A stretch of DNA of 64,000 nt from Marinobacter sp. HL-58 (GCF_001314605.1 NZ_LIHP01000003.1:117924-181923), one strand, 5' to 3'; numbered from the stretch's first letter, positions 35,238 to 45,132 are shown. Notes: generated by a model not told the origin, from the sequence alone. Numbers and translations are program-made.

Positions 35238-35324
35238 AGTTCCGTCCCCCTGAGGCTTGTTATTGATTCCTGGCACTTTTTATTGACCCTTGGCACTTTC
35301 AACACCTGTATTCGCAATTCCGCT

Positions 35325-35885
35325 TTATGGCTCCACCGGCTGTAACATCAGCCCGGACTGGAGGTCCGCTTCATCAAGGCGTCCATTGCCGTTGCTGTCC
35401 GTGAACTCGACGGCCACAACCCAGGCCAGGGTTGTGTCGGGGCTTCCCTGCCTTTCTCCTATGGTTATCGACTGGCGTGGTTGAAATATAACCTGCCCGT
35501 AATCGCCCGCCGTGTCATTTTTGTATCCTTTGTCACCGGCCTGTAACGGCCTGAAACACCACTGACCGGGTTGCGGCTGCCCCTCGGGACACTTGCCACC
35601 GTATGCGGCCGGTTCAGACTCGAACCAGTCAAAGGGGTTCTTTTCCGCCCACGGCCTGAAATCGGGCCCCTCTTTCAGGCGGACTTCGGCCCCCTTGACC
35701 ACCAGCAAGCTCCTGATCTGGTTGAGCATCAGCCGCGTGCCTTCCTGCTCCGCCCTGGCGGCTTCCCGCTCTACAACCCCCAGCAATACCCACCAGAGCA
35801 CGAACAGAATGCCTGTGGCGACCAGAAACCTCAGCCGGCGGGCATTGGCCATCGCCGGCGCGGCCGAGAACTGCTGGCCGGCCAT
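35325..35885 (-). CDS. mshF: MSHA biogenesis protein MshF-like
   Basis: A 186-residue protein with one N-terminal membrane helix (about 18-40: RLRFLVATGILFVLWWVLLGVV) and a periplasmic remainder with two cysteines and an EF-hand-like Asp-rich turn DSNGNGRLDEADL. Its position between mshG and mshB corresponds to MshF, a poorly conserved component. Whether the DxNGNGRxDxxD turn binds calcium is not known. Abuts the mshG stop exactly. Confidence 0.68.
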   Translation of the reverse strand: MAGQQFSAAPAMANARRLRFLVATGILFVLWWVLLGVVEREAARAEQEGTRLMLNQIRSLLVVKGAEVRLKEGPDFRPWAEKNPFDWFESEPAAYGGKCPEGQPQPGQWCFRPLQAGDKGYKNDTAGDYGQVIFQPRQSITIGERQGSPDTTLAWVVAVEFTDSNGNGRLDEADLQSGLMLQPVEP

Positions 35886-37115
35886 TCAGCCGCGCCCCAT
35901 GGCGGCGGCTCCCAGATCCCATATGGGCAGGAACACGCCCAGTGCCAGAATAAGAACCAGTATGCCCATGGCGACGATCAGGATTGGTTCAATGGATTCC
36001 GCCAGCCGTTTGAGGCCGTAGTCCACGTCTTCATCGTAAAAGTCAGCCACATTCACCAGCATGTCGTCGACAGAACCGGTTTCCTCGCCCACGGCAATCA
36101 TCTGAAGGATCAGGGGTGTGAACATCTCGCTCTGCCGGGCGGTGCGTAAAAGGCTTTCGCCACGTTCGATACCGGCGCGCATCTCCTTGATGTGTTTCGA
36201 TATCCAGGCGTTGTCCGTGGCATCGGCAACCACCGTCAGTGCATGGGTTACCGGCATGCCCGCCGCCAGCATGCTGGCGAAGTTGCGGGCGAAACGGCTA
36301 AGGGTAATCAACTCCAGCAGCGGGCCGATAATGGGCATTTTCAGCTTGTAGCGGTCCCAAGTCAGCCGGCCCTGCTCGGTCTGCTTCCATTGGCGCAACA
36401 GCAGTGCGCTGGCGGCGATGGCAAACAGCACGATGTACCAGTAACCCAGCAGGAAGTTGGACGTGCCCACCAGCACCTGGGTCAGAAATGGCAGATCCGC
36501 GCCCAGTTTGTTGAAGACGGCAGCGAACTTCGGGATCACCAGGAAGTTCACGACCATCAGGGCGGCAAACAGGGCGATCACCACAAACATGGGATAGCGC
36601 ATGGCCTGTTTGAGGCGGCGCCTGGTGTCCCGTTCCAGCTCCAGGATGTCAGACAGGCGCTTGAAGGCGTCGTCCAGCTGTCCCGTGTTCTCGCCCACGT
36701 GGATCATGGCGATGAAGAGCTCGGAAAACACTTTCGGGTGCGCCTGCATGGCAGTGGCCATGGTAGAGCCACCCTCAAGCCGGTCAGTCACATCGTCCAG
36801 CACCTCGGCAAGTACCTGTGAACGCGTGGTGTCCGCCAGCCCTCGCATGGTCCGGATCAGTGGTATGCCGGCCCTGGTCAGCGCATGCATCTGGCGGCAG
36901 AACACAATCAGCTCGTCCAGGGTGATCTTCTTGCGGAAAACCGGCAGTTTGTTCAGCCGGTCAACCACGGATTCGGTCTGTTCCTGCTCACGGATGGACA
37001 AAGGCGTAATGCCACGTCGCATCAGCTCCGATGCCGCTGCCTCAGGGCTCGGTGCCGCCAGCGCACCCTGCTGCACGGTTCCACGGCTGTCCTTACCCCG
37101 GTAACTAAACTGCAT
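35886..37115 (-). CDS. mshG: MSHA inner-membrane platform protein MshG
   Basis: A 409-residue member of the PilC/GspF family. It has two T2SSF repeats, each a cytoplasmic helical domain followed by membrane helices (first: VFCRQMHALTRAGIPLIRTM with YPMFVVIALFAALMVVNFLVIPKF; second: RFARNFASMLAAGMPVTHAL, ending LIVAMGILVLILALGVFLPI). It transmits motor force to pilin assembly. Start overlaps mshE stop (ATGA). Confidence 0.92.
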   Translation of the reverse strand: MQFSYRGKDSRGTVQQGALAAPSPEAAASELMRRGITPLSIREQEQTESVVDRLNKLPVFRKKITLDELIVFCRQMHALTRAGIPLIRTMRGLADTTRSQVLAEVLDDVTDRLEGGSTMATAMQAHPKVFSELFIAMIHVGENTGQLDDAFKRLSDILELERDTRRRLKQAMRYPMFVVIALFAALMVVNFLVIPKFAAVFNKLGADLPFLTQVLVGTSNFLLGYWYIVLFAIAASALLLRQWKQTEQGRLTWDRYKLKMPIIGPLLELITLSRFARNFASMLAAGMPVTHALTVVADATDNAWISKHIKEMRAGIERGESLLRTARQSEMFTPLILQMIAVGEETGSVDDMLVNVADFYDEDVDYGLKRLAESIEPILIVAMGILVLILALGVFLPIWDLGAAAMGRG

Positions 37116-38908
37116 CAGGCACCTCCCTCACCCGGACCGGGGTTGTGGGCGGCGGTTTCCGAAGCCCGGGAGAGAACAGGCACTTCCTCCAGAGACACAT
37201 CGCCCTCTGAGGTCGCAGCCACCCGGGCCACTTCTTCCAGTGAGGTAATGCCCTGCAGGGCAAAATCCATCGCACACATGCCAAGCGGCCGGTACAGGTG
37301 ACTTTTACGGGCTTCACGGGTAAACCCGGAAATATCCTGGCGCCGAAGGGCATCGAGCATGCCTTCGTTCATTTCCAGCATTTCGTAAACACCCAGCCGG
37401 CCCACGTATCCACTGTTGCCACACTGGTAGCAGCCACGCCCATGAACAAAGCCCGCCTCCAGGTCCAGCGGGTCGAGGTCGAACTGCTCCAGCCAGACCT
37501 TCTCCTGACCGGTGGGCTCATAGCCCTCCCGGCAGTTATCACACACCTTGCGAACCAGACGCTGGGCCACCACGCCCAGCAACGAGCTGGCCACCAGGAA
37601 GGGTTCCACCCCCATATCAATCAGGCGCATGGCACTGCTGATGGAGTCGTTGGTGTGCAGGGTGGACAGCACCAGGTGACCAGTCATGGCGGCACGCAGG
37701 CCGATTTCAGCGGTTTCGTGGTCGCGCATCTCACCCACGAGGATGATATCCGGGTCCTGGCGCAGCGCCGCCCGTAGCACACTGGCGAACTCCAGGCCGA
37801 TTTTCGGGTTTACCTGCACCTGGGTGATACGTGGCAATCGGTATTCCACCGGGTCTTCCGCGGTGATGATCTTCACTTCCGGGCGGTTCAGCTCAGCCAG
37901 TGCGCCGTACAGGGTTGTGGTTTTACCACTGCCGGTGGGGCCAGTGACCAGGATCATGCCGTGGGGCTTTCTGATCATGCGCCGGAAGTGCTCCAGCAGT
38001 CTTGGTGGCATGCCCGAGGCGTCCAGGTTCAGCATGCCCTGGCTCTGGTCCAGCAGTCGCATGACCACCGATTCGCCATACTGAACCGGCATGGTGGATA
38101 CCCGCACATCGATGCTGCGGCCCTTGACCCGGATATTGAAACGGCCATCCTGGGGAACGCGTTTTTCGGAGATGTTCAGGCCCGCCATCAGTTTGAGGCG
38201 CAGCACCAGGGCGGAGTTCACCCGCTTCTCCTTCATCACCTGTTCCTGCAACACGCCGTCCACCCGCTGGCGAATCCGCACGACGGTTTCATCCGGCTCG
38301 ATATGAATATCAGAGCTTCTGGCCTGCACCGCATCCTCGAACAGTGTCTGCAGAAGCTTGACCACCGGGGCCTCGGCACTCTCGGATTCGGCGCTGATGT
38401 CCGCCAGGTCAAAGGCATCATCCCCCAGCTCGTCTTCCAGCTCTTCCGCCAGCGAGGCAATCTCGTCAGTGCGGCGATACACCAGATCAATGGTGCTGAG
38501 CAGCTCACTCTCCCGGACCACCGCCTGCTTGATCGGCTGTTTGAGTACACGCACCAGCTCGTCGTAAGCGAAGATGTCGAGGGGGTCGGCCATGCCCACC
38601 AACAGCTCGCCGCCCTGCTCCGCCAGTACAATACTGCGGAAACGGCGGGCCATGGCTTCCGGCAGTTTCCTGACCAGGTCGTTATTGAACTGGAAGTGCC
38701 GCAATTGCACGAAAGGCACATCGAGCTGGCGCGAGAGGATGTTGAGGAGATTGTCCTCCTCCACATAGCCAAGGTCGATCAGGGTGCGGCCCAGCTTGCG
38801 CCCAGTGCTCTTCTGCTCACGCAGGGCCGTCATCAGCTGCTGTTCGGTGATGACGTCGTTCTGGACCAGCAGGTCACCTATGCGGATTTTCTTCTTCGCT
38901 TCAGCCAT
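37115..38908 (-). CDS. mshE: MSHA pilus extension ATPase MshE with tandem c-di-GMP-binding motifs
   Basis: A 597-residue hexameric GspE/PilB-type ATPase. Residues 9-32 and 38-61 each follow the 24-residue MshEN motif (xLGxxL...I....L...L..Q) separated by a 5-residue linker, as in V. cholerae MshE, which binds c-di-GMP there. The catalytic core has Walker A GPTGSGKTTT, the Asp box/EDPVEYR, Walker B ILVGEMRD and a His box, plus a zinc tetracysteine (CDNCREG...CYQCG). It powers pilus extension in response to c-di-GMP. No retraction ATPase is encoded in this locus. Confidence 0.94.
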   Translation of the reverse strand: MAEAKKKIRIGDLLVQNDVITEQQLMTALREQKSTGRKLGRTLIDLGYVEEDNLLNILSRQLDVPFVQLRHFQFNNDLVRKLPEAMARRFRSIVLAEQGGELLVGMADPLDIFAYDELVRVLKQPIKQAVVRESELLSTIDLVYRRTDEIASLAEELEDELGDDAFDLADISAESESAEAPVVKLLQTLFEDAVQARSSDIHIEPDETVVRIRQRVDGVLQEQVMKEKRVNSALVLRLKLMAGLNISEKRVPQDGRFNIRVKGRSIDVRVSTMPVQYGESVVMRLLDQSQGMLNLDASGMPPRLLEHFRRMIRKPHGMILVTGPTGSGKTTTLYGALAELNRPEVKIITAEDPVEYRLPRITQVQVNPKIGLEFASVLRAALRQDPDIILVGEMRDHETAEIGLRAAMTGHLVLSTLHTNDSISSAMRLIDMGVEPFLVASSLLGVVAQRLVRKVCDNCREGYEPTGQEKVWLEQFDLDPLDLEAGFVHGRGCYQCGNSGYVGRLGVYEMLEMNEGMLDALRRQDISGFTREARKSHLYRPLGMCAMDFALQGITSLEEVARVAATSEGDVSLEEVPVLSRASETAAHNPGPGEGGA

Positions 38909-38911
38909 GAA

Positions 38912-40051
38912 TCATCCTGCCCGTAACGCCCGCAGCCGTTGCTGCACGTAATCTGCCAGTGAACGGGGCAGCCCCGGCAGCTCGGCTGCCTGCCGGTAAG
39001 CCCGGGCAGCTCCGGCCTGTTCACCCTGGGCTTCCAGCGCAATTGCCAGTCCTACCCACCAGGGGCCCTGGCTGTCATCCCAGGCAATCAATTCTGCCCA
39101 GTGACGGGCCGCTTTACTGTTTTCTCCCTGCTGCTGCAGCAGGGTCGCCAGTGTTACCCGGTATTCCGCGTGGTCTTCCACCGGCGGCACATCCGAGCTG
39201 AGCGTATCGACAGCTGCAGTCAGATCACCGTTGGCATGCAGCGCCCTGGCTCTCAACAGGCGCAAGCGCGAATGCCCGGCTGCCACGGTCTCGGGCAACC
39301 AGCCGAGAGCCTGATCCTGCTTTCCGTCCACCAGCAGCGCCCTTGCGACCACATAACGGCTGCGGGGTGCCGTCTGCTCCTGTGTCAGTGATGCAAGGCG
39401 GCGCTCGGCATCGGTGACGCTGCCCCGGGCCAGCAGCTTCTCCAGCTCCCTTGCGGTGCTTCGGTCCAGGGCCGCTGGCGTTTCCGGGGTCTGTTTCACG
39501 CCAGCCGTAGACACTTCCGCGGATGGCTTCTCGTCTTCCCGGGCAACACTTTCCTCGCTCTTTGCGCTTTCCTCTTCTTCTGCAGGAGGCGCGGATTCAG
39601 CGGTCGCCTCCGGCTGAGTAACTTCCGGTGCGGTCGCTTCCTGCACTCCTTGCTCGGTTGACGGTTCCGCAGACCGGCCCTGAGCCGCAACCGGTTTCGG
39701 TGTCGGCTCCTGACGGGGCTCAGGCCCGGGCTCTTCATTTGCCGGAGCGGGGTTCACGGTTTCCACGGCTCGGGTGTCCGGCCTGTCTTCGACAGCAACC
39801 ACGGTTTCCCGCCGAACCGGCTGTTCCGGGGATGGATCACTTTCCAGCGCAGTGGGTTCCAGCGACAGGGTATTGGAAAAAATCCAGTAGCCACCGGTTG
39901 CAGCGATCATCAGCACCAGAATCACCAGCACGGCCATGAGCAAAGGCCTGCGGTTCCGGGACTGTGGCTGCTCACCCACGTAGGCACCCGGCGCTTCCGG
40001 ACGGTTCTGCCTCTGCTCCGCTGCCCTGAGGGCGTCATTAAGCAGGCTCAT
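38912..40051 (-). CDS. mshN: MSHA biogenesis protein MshN (TPR protein)
   Basis: A 379-residue inner-membrane protein. Cytoplasmic start MSLLNDALRAAEQRQ, the motif shared by MshN/GspB-like proteins, then a transmembrane helix (about 34-54) and a Pro/Glu/Ala-rich linker (55-170). The C-terminal ~200 residues are TPR-like (RLLRARALHANGDLTAAVDTLS...AALEAQGEQAGAARAYRQAAEL). ATG at 40051 overlaps the mshM stop and follows GAGGTGG. Probably bridges the platform and secretin. Confidence 0.87.
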   Translation of the reverse strand: MSLLNDALRAAEQRQNRPEAPGAYVGEQPQSRNRRPLLMAVLVILVLMIAATGGYWIFSNTLSLEPTALESDPSPEQPVRRETVVAVEDRPDTRAVETVNPAPANEEPGPEPRQEPTPKPVAAQGRSAEPSTEQGVQEATAPEVTQPEATAESAPPAEEEESAKSEESVAREDEKPSAEVSTAGVKQTPETPAALDRSTARELEKLLARGSVTDAERRLASLTQEQTAPRSRYVVARALLVDGKQDQALGWLPETVAAGHSRLRLLRARALHANGDLTAAVDTLSSDVPPVEDHAEYRVTLATLLQQQGENSKAARHWAELIAWDDSQGPWWVGLAIALEAQGEQAGAARAYRQAAELPGLPRSLADYVQQRLRALRAG

Positions 40052-40887
40052 AACCACCTCACCAGCAGGTTGGGAAGGTGGGCACTATCGGTATCACGGA
40101 TAGCCTGAATGACATGTGAGCGCCCGACCTGCCGGTCACCACGCCCCCACGCCGAAAGCATCGATTTGTGAGCAATGATATTGACCAGCCGGGGAATACC
40201 ACCGGACGAACGGGAGATCAGCCGCAGGGCCGCCGGGGCAAACAGGTCACCGCCGTTGTAACCGGCCTGGGCCAGGCGGTGCCTCAGGTACTGTGCAACG
40301 GAGACCCTGTCCAACGGCGCCAGGCGGTACTGGAAGGTGATGCGCTGGCGCAGCTGGCGCATACTGTCCCGCTTCAGGAGTTCATCCAGTTCCGGCTGGC
40401 CGAACAACACCACCTGCAACAGGCGGGTACTTTCGGTTTCCAGGTTGGTGAGCAGCCGCAGGGCCTCGATGGTTTCCTCGGGCATGGCTTGTGCTTCGTC
40501 GATCACCAGCACCACGGGCCGCTGTTCCATGGCCAGGGCAATCAGCCGTTCGTTCAGGGCTTTGAGGATCTGGTGAGTATTGGCACAGCGAGCCACATCC
40601 ACCCCCAGTTCTTCTGCCACCGCTTCGTAGAGGGTATCCGGCGTCAGATGGGGGTTGGGAATATAGGCGGTATGGGCATCCTGCTCCAGCTCATTGAGCA
40701 GAAGCCGGCAGAGCAGTGTCTTGCCGGTGCCCACCTCACCGGTGATCTTGATAAAGCCTTCCCGTTCACGCAGCGCCACCAACAGCAACTCCAGCGCATC
40801 ACTATGGCTGCGAGCCCTGAGGAAGTAGCGGGTGTTGGGCGTCAATGCAAACGGTGCTTCCTGCAGTCCGAAATGGGATTCGTACAT
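40048..40887 (-). CDS. mshM: MSHA AAA+ ATPase MshM (ExeA/GspA-like)
   Basis: A 279-residue AAA ATPase. The start MYESHFGLQEAPFALTPNTRYFL is diagnostic of the ExeA/MshM group. Walker A is GEVGTGKTLLCR, Walker B VLVIDEAQAM, followed by NLETESTRLLQVVLFGQPEL (sensor region) and RLVNIIAHKSMLSA. The ATG at 40887 is separated from the mshL stop by one base; the reading frame upstream overlaps mshL and is not homologous. GspA-like ATPases help assemble the secretin through peptidoglycan. Confidence 0.9.
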   Translation of the reverse strand: MYESHFGLQEAPFALTPNTRYFLRARSHSDALELLLVALREREGFIKITGEVGTGKTLLCRLLLNELEQDAHTAYIPNPHLTPDTLYEAVAEELGVDVARCANTHQILKALNERLIALAMEQRPVVLVIDEAQAMPEETIEALRLLTNLETESTRLLQVVLFGQPELDELLKRDSMRQLRQRITFQYRLAPLDRVSVAQYLRHRLAQAGYNGGDLFAPAALRLISRSSGGIPRLVNIIAHKSMLSAWGRGDRQVGRSHVIQAIRDTDSAHLPNLLVRWL

Positions 40888-40888
40888 G

Positions 40889-42619
40889 CTAGCGTTCGGC
40901 TTTCTCCGGCTGGGGTTGGGCAGACTCGGACGACTCCAGCAGTTCCCGCAGTACCTGCATGCGTTCACGGCTGGAGGACACGTCAGCACTCATCTGTTCA
41001 CTGCCGGCAACGACCGGGCGCAACAGGATAACCAGCTCACTCTTGCGGGACTCGAAACGGCGCTGTTTGAACAGTTCCCCCAGCAGGGGAATGTCGCTGA
41101 AGAAGGGTACCGCCGAATTGTTATCTTCGCTGGAGTTCTGAATGAGCCCGCCAATAACCACGATCTGGCCGCTCTCGGCACGGATCACGCTGTCTGTTTC
41201 GCGAACAGTGCTCCGCGCGAGCGGCAACGTCACATCCCGCTCGCCCACGGTGATCACTTTTTCCTGGTCATTCACTTCGCTGACAGAAGGGTGGACATGC
41301 AGGGTAATGGCACCGTCCTCAGCAATCTGCGGTGTCACATCCAGGGAAATACCGGAGAAAAACGGCGTGAGCTCCACCGAAGTGGACGTTCTGTCCGAGG
41401 CGGTGACGGCCGAGTTATTGTCGTCAAAGTCGATATCAGTAACGAAGAACTCATCCGTACCCACCTTGATCACCGCTTTCTGGTTGTTCACCGTGGAAAT
41501 GCGCGGGCTGGACAGGATCTGTACGTTGCCCTGTTCCCCCAGCAGCTCAATCAGCCCCGTAAAATCACCGGCCCGTACGCTGGCCGAGAACAGCCCGCCA
41601 ATGTCAGAGGTATTGATAGCCTGCCCGGCCAGTGCCTGCGCGGTGAAGTCCTCCGGCAAACCGTCAGAGGCGGTAATGCTGGAAGCGCTCTGAATATCCG
41701 CCCAGTTGATGCCCTGCTGGTAGCCTTCATTCAGGCCGATCTCCAGAATTTTTGCCTCCAGAACCACCTGTCGCTGCATGATCAGCTGGGTGCGGCGCAG
41801 ATATTCTTCCACCTGCCGGAGAGACTCCCCATCGGACCGGACCATCACCAGGCCGGCACCGGCATTGACGATCACCTGGTTGCCGTTGTCACCTCCGATA
41901 ATCATCTCGAGGGCGCTTTCAATGTCCTGCCAGAAGTCGGATTCGGTTTCCGTGGAAATCCGTGTACCCACCAGGTTGGCGGTGCTGTTGTCGCCAGAGT
42001 TGTCCCGGTTGGAACCAGCACCTGTGGAGTTGTCCCGTGAACTGCTTACCTGCCCGGAACTGACACGGGTTTCGGAACCGCCACTGCGCTTGAAATGCAG
42101 GTAATCGATCGGGAATAGCCGGGTCTGGATACTGTTGGCCCTGACCCGGAACAGGCGGCCGTTGCGCTCGATATCCAGGCCATACAGGTCACCGGCAATG
42201 TCCATGACCTCGGGAACCGTGACATCGCGCAGCCGCAGGTCGATGGTTGCCTCGACATCGGGGTGGACCACCACATTGTACCGGCTACCCTCGACCAACG
42301 CCTCAAAGAATGGCCCGGCGGCCAACCCCCGCGCGTTGACGTCAAAACGGTCTTCATCATCGGTCTCGCCCGACAGCGACGGCATCAGAGCGGCGCTGAC
42401 GTCCTCGGGCACCTCCCCGGACATCTGCTCTTCCTTGGCTTTCTGACGCTGCTCTGCCTCCGCCTCGTCCATCGCTTTTTCAATGGCGGCGGCGGTGTCG
42501 GTGGACGTTGCCTTACTGGTTCGCATCAAGGGATTATTGCTGCAGGCAGTCAGAAAAACGGCCAGCATCAGGGTCAGAAATGTTCGATTCAGTGTCATAG
42601 CAGCTCGTTTGTCTGTCAT
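40889..42619 (-). CDS. mshL: MSHA outer-membrane secretin MshL
   Basis: A 576-residue secretin. An N-terminal lipoprotein-like signal, LMLAVFLTACSN (lipobox Cys), and N0/N1 domains (VNVHPDVEATIDL-type strand, GDLYGLDIERNGRLFRV) precede the secretin barrel with QVVLEAKILEIGLNEGYQQG, the VQILSSPRISTVNNQKAVIKVG core and VPFFSDIPLLGELF. ATGA overlap with mshK. It forms the gated pore for the pilus. Confidence 0.93.
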   Translation of the reverse strand: MTDKRAAMTLNRTFLTLMLAVFLTACSNNPLMRTSKATSTDTAAAIEKAMDEAEAEQRQKAKEEQMSGEVPEDVSAALMPSLSGETDDEDRFDVNARGLAAGPFFEALVEGSRYNVVVHPDVEATIDLRLRDVTVPEVMDIAGDLYGLDIERNGRLFRVRANSIQTRLFPIDYLHFKRSGGSETRVSSGQVSSSRDNSTGAGSNRDNSGDNSTANLVGTRISTETESDFWQDIESALEMIIGGDNGNQVIVNAGAGLVMVRSDGESLRQVEEYLRRTQLIMQRQVVLEAKILEIGLNEGYQQGINWADIQSASSITASDGLPEDFTAQALAGQAINTSDIGGLFSASVRAGDFTGLIELLGEQGNVQILSSPRISTVNNQKAVIKVGTDEFFVTDIDFDDNNSAVTASDRTSTSVELTPFFSGISLDVTPQIAEDGAITLHVHPSVSEVNDQEKVITVGERDVTLPLARSTVRETDSVIRAESGQIVVIGGLIQNSSEDNNSAVPFFSDIPLLGELFKQRRFESRKSELVILLRPVVAGSEQMSADVSSSRERMQVLRELLESSESAQPQPEKAER

Positions 42620-42930
42620 TGGGAACTCCGCACTTGCGGAAGAGGCTCCAGGCGTAAAACCCGCACTCGTCCCTGATCGACCAACTCTACCCGGTCCGGG
42701 TGAATTCGCCTGATGCGAACCCCCTCGAATGTCTGCCCCTCCCTGCGGGCCTGTCCGTTTATCACCGCTACCCGGCGATCGTTGCCAATAAATATCGACG
42801 CCAGCGTAAATTCTTTCTCCGGCACCTGAGCCTGAGGAGCCGCACCGAAGCCATCCGGACGGGTCGGGTCCTGCAGAGCCGCCGCAGTCGTTGCTGACAT
42901 AGCCAGGATTGCGATCAACAGCAACTTCAT
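42616..42930 (-). CDS. mshK: MSHA biogenesis protein MshK
   Basis: A 104-residue periplasmic protein. Signal peptide MKLLLIAILAMSATTAAA, then LQDPTRPDGFG, the N-terminal motif of MshK/PilP-type proteins, and FTLASIFIGNDRRVAVINGQARREGQ, a small HR-domain beta fold. The ATG at 42930 is one base after the mshJ stop. PilP-like proteins link the inner-membrane complex to the secretin. Confidence 0.85.
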   Translation of the reverse strand: MKLLLIAILAMSATTAAALQDPTRPDGFGAAPQAQVPEKEFTLASIFIGNDRRVAVINGQARREGQTFEGVRIRRIHPDRVELVDQGRVRVLRLEPLPQVRSSQ

Positions 42931-42931
42931 G

Positions 42932-43621
42932 TCACACCCCCAGCCATGCACGATCCAGGCTCAGGGTTCGCACCCTGATCCGGACTTCGTTATCGGGGTA
43001 ATCATCGGAATCGTATTCCATCAGCACCCAGCCCAGGCGCGCATCCATGGCTTCAAGTGTCTCCAGGTAAGCCAGCACATCCATATAGTCGCCGCGCAGG
43101 GTGATTTCCGCATCGTGGGCGAACAGAAGTGGTTCCTCAGATTCCCTCCCGTTGTCCTCGCCGGCCTGTTCAGTTTTACCATCAAAGACCGGTTCCGGCG
43201 CCAGCAGATCCATGCCCAGGAGCTCCAGCTTGTCCTGGGCCGCAAGCATATCCCGCAACAGTACCACCATGGCCCGGGGAGCAATCAGCCGGCCAGTGGT
43301 TTCAGCAAGCTCATCATTCAGCCTCTCCAGCCTCTGCTGCCGGGCCGCAAGCTGGTCTCTCAGCACCTGTGACGGGGCTGACGCCAACTGCTCTGTCAGC
43401 CGCTCCTGCTGCTCCAGGAACGATGTACGGGTATCGTCCAGGGACACCTGGCGGGCCCGGTGCTGCTCGTTACTCGCTACCACCGGAGCAACGGCAAGCT
43501 CCCAGCCGGCAAACAGGACCACCACCAATGCGGTGACCGTAAGCAGAACCCGCTCACGAATGGGGCGCTCATTGAACCACGCGGCGCCCTGATCCAGCGA
43601 CTGACGGAAAACCGGAGTCAT
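42932..43621 (-). CDS. mshJ: MSHA biogenesis protein MshJ (PilO/GspM-like)
   Basis: A 229-residue inner-membrane protein. Short cytoplasmic start, a TM helix (about 26-48: VLLTVTALVVVLFAGWELAV), then a coiled-coil (60-120) and a ferredoxin-like C-terminal domain (about 165-225), as in GspM/PilO. It should pair with MshI as an alignment complex. ATGA overlap with mshI. Confidence 0.86.
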   Translation of the reverse strand: MTPVFRQSLDQGAAWFNERPIRERVLLTVTALVVVLFAGWELAVAPVVASNEQHRARQVSLDDTRTSFLEQQERLTEQLASAPSQVLRDQLAARQQRLERLNDELAETTGRLIAPRAMVVLLRDMLAAQDKLELLGMDLLAPEPVFDGKTEQAGEDNGRESEEPLLFAHDAEITLRGDYMDVLAYLETLEAMDARLGWVLMEYDSDDYPDNEVRIRVRTLSLDRAWLGV

Positions 43622-45132
43622 TGTGGAGCCTCCCGGTCAGCATCTGTTGCCACCTGGAACTCGATCCAGCGCCCGTCCTCTTCCCGGTCAAGCCGGAAGC
43701 TGCCGAAGGTCTTGCCGCTGAACGCCGGCTCATTCCCCAGTTGTTCAAGATACACCGGCACCAGCCGGCCTGATTGCGCCCGGCCTGCCAGACCCACATC
43801 GCCGTGGAGGGCATCCAGGCGGATATTCGTTAACCACAATCCGTCCGGCACCTGACGGGCCAGGGCCGACAGTGATTCGGAGAAGCCCGTGGTTTCAGTG
43901 GCAATCAGGTTCTCCACCCGGTCCAGCAGTTGCTGCCGGCGAGCCAGGGTTGCCGTCACACGCTCCAGGTCTGCTTCCACTTCAGGATCTGGCTGGCGGG
44001 CTTCCATCTCGTTCGTGAGCTGCTCCACGGAGCCCCGGAGCTGCTCGTTCTGCTGTTGCAGGGCCAGGGTATCTGCCTGTAACTGCGATTCCTGATAACG
44101 GGTAACACCGGCAGCGACAGCTATCACAACCAGGGCCAGCGCGAGCAGGGCCAATGCTGTCCCGGCCTGCAGTTTCTCCCTGCGGGGCCGCAGATCATCG
44201 TTGTAGAGATTGACCTGCTGGGAAATGTCATCGCTATTAACTGCCATGCCCAGGCTGGCGCTCCAGGCTACCAGGCAGCGACTGTCCACAGCCTGTTCCA
44301 GGTCAAAAAGCGCCCAGTCCAGTGTTTCAACTCCGGCAGCCACGTAGGATGCCAGCATGGACGATAACGGCAGAACGTTGTCACGGGCCACCAGCCTGAT
44401 GACGGAAGGCGGCACCTGCCCAAGCTGACTTTCGTAGTAATCCAGGGACCGCTGCATCTCCAGCGCCAGCGACTGAACCGCGTTTTCCTGGCTTGAGGCA
44501 TCCCGCAGGTCATCGGACGTAACATCGAGGCGCCGAGACAGGTAGAGCGTCTGCCCCTTACACACGATCATCTGGCCAAAACGCTCACGCAAATGGACCA
44601 GAGCGGCACCCCGGTGATCCGGGTCAATACGGGGAATCAGTTTGCGCAAGGCCAGCTCAGCGATGTCGATGGTGATCAGTGCCAGGCCGCAACGTTCCAC
44701 CAACGCCACCAGTTCGCTGACCAGCGACTTCCGCGCGGCCACCACATTCACCAGCTTGCCGCGTCCGCGGGAAGCGTCTTCAGGGAAAGGAAACACGTCA
44801 GACACGGCATCAGAGGGATTGAAATCGAGAAAGTCCTTGAGCTTCCATTTCAGGGCATCGCCAAGCTCGGACTCGTCAACCCCTTCCGGGCGTTCAAGCT
44901 GGAACACCTGGTACTGATCAAGCGGAAGGACAAGCGTGGTGTCGGCACCAGCCCATCCACGATCGCTGACGAGGGTTCCGAGAACCCCCTCCCGCTTTGC
45001 CGGGGAACAGTCCGAAAAACCGGCCGAACCTGAAGACTCCGCCCAGGCAATGCCGTCGGGGCGAACTTCCAGGTAAACACGCTGGCGTTTGCCGGAACGC
45101 TGTAGAATCTTCGTTATGAAACCTCGGGCCAC
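43618..45132 (-). CDS. mshI: MSHA biogenesis protein MshI (fused PilM/PilN-like)
   Basis: A 504-residue inner-membrane protein. Residues 1-300 are an actin-like PilM/GspL cytoplasmic domain (LEVRPDGIAWA, LPLDQYQVFQLERPE, EMQRSLDYYESQLG). A TM helix follows at about 335-355, and a coiled-coil plus ferredoxin-like periplasmic domain follow (PilN-like). Start is GTG at 45132: no ATG or TTG fits better and GAGG lies upstream. First gene of the 17-kb MSHA unit, so the promoter should lie in 45133-45300. Confidence 0.88.
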   Translation of the reverse strand: MARGFITKILQRSGKRQRVYLEVRPDGIAWAESSGSAGFSDCSPAKREGVLGTLVSDRGWAGADTTLVLPLDQYQVFQLERPEGVDESELGDALKWKLKDFLDFNPSDAVSDVFPFPEDASRGRGKLVNVVAARKSLVSELVALVERCGLALITIDIAELALRKLIPRIDPDHRGAALVHLRERFGQMIVCKGQTLYLSRRLDVTSDDLRDASSQENAVQSLALEMQRSLDYYESQLGQVPPSVIRLVARDNVLPLSSMLASYVAAGVETLDWALFDLEQAVDSRCLVAWSASLGMAVNSDDISQQVNLYNDDLRPRREKLQAGTALALLALALVVIAVAAGVTRYQESQLQADTLALQQQNEQLRGSVEQLTNEMEARQPDPEVEADLERVTATLARRQQLLDRVENLIATETTGFSESLSALARQVPDGLWLTNIRLDALHGDVGLAGRAQSGRLVPVYLEQLGNEPAFSGKTFGSFRLDREEDGRWIEFQVATDADREAPQ

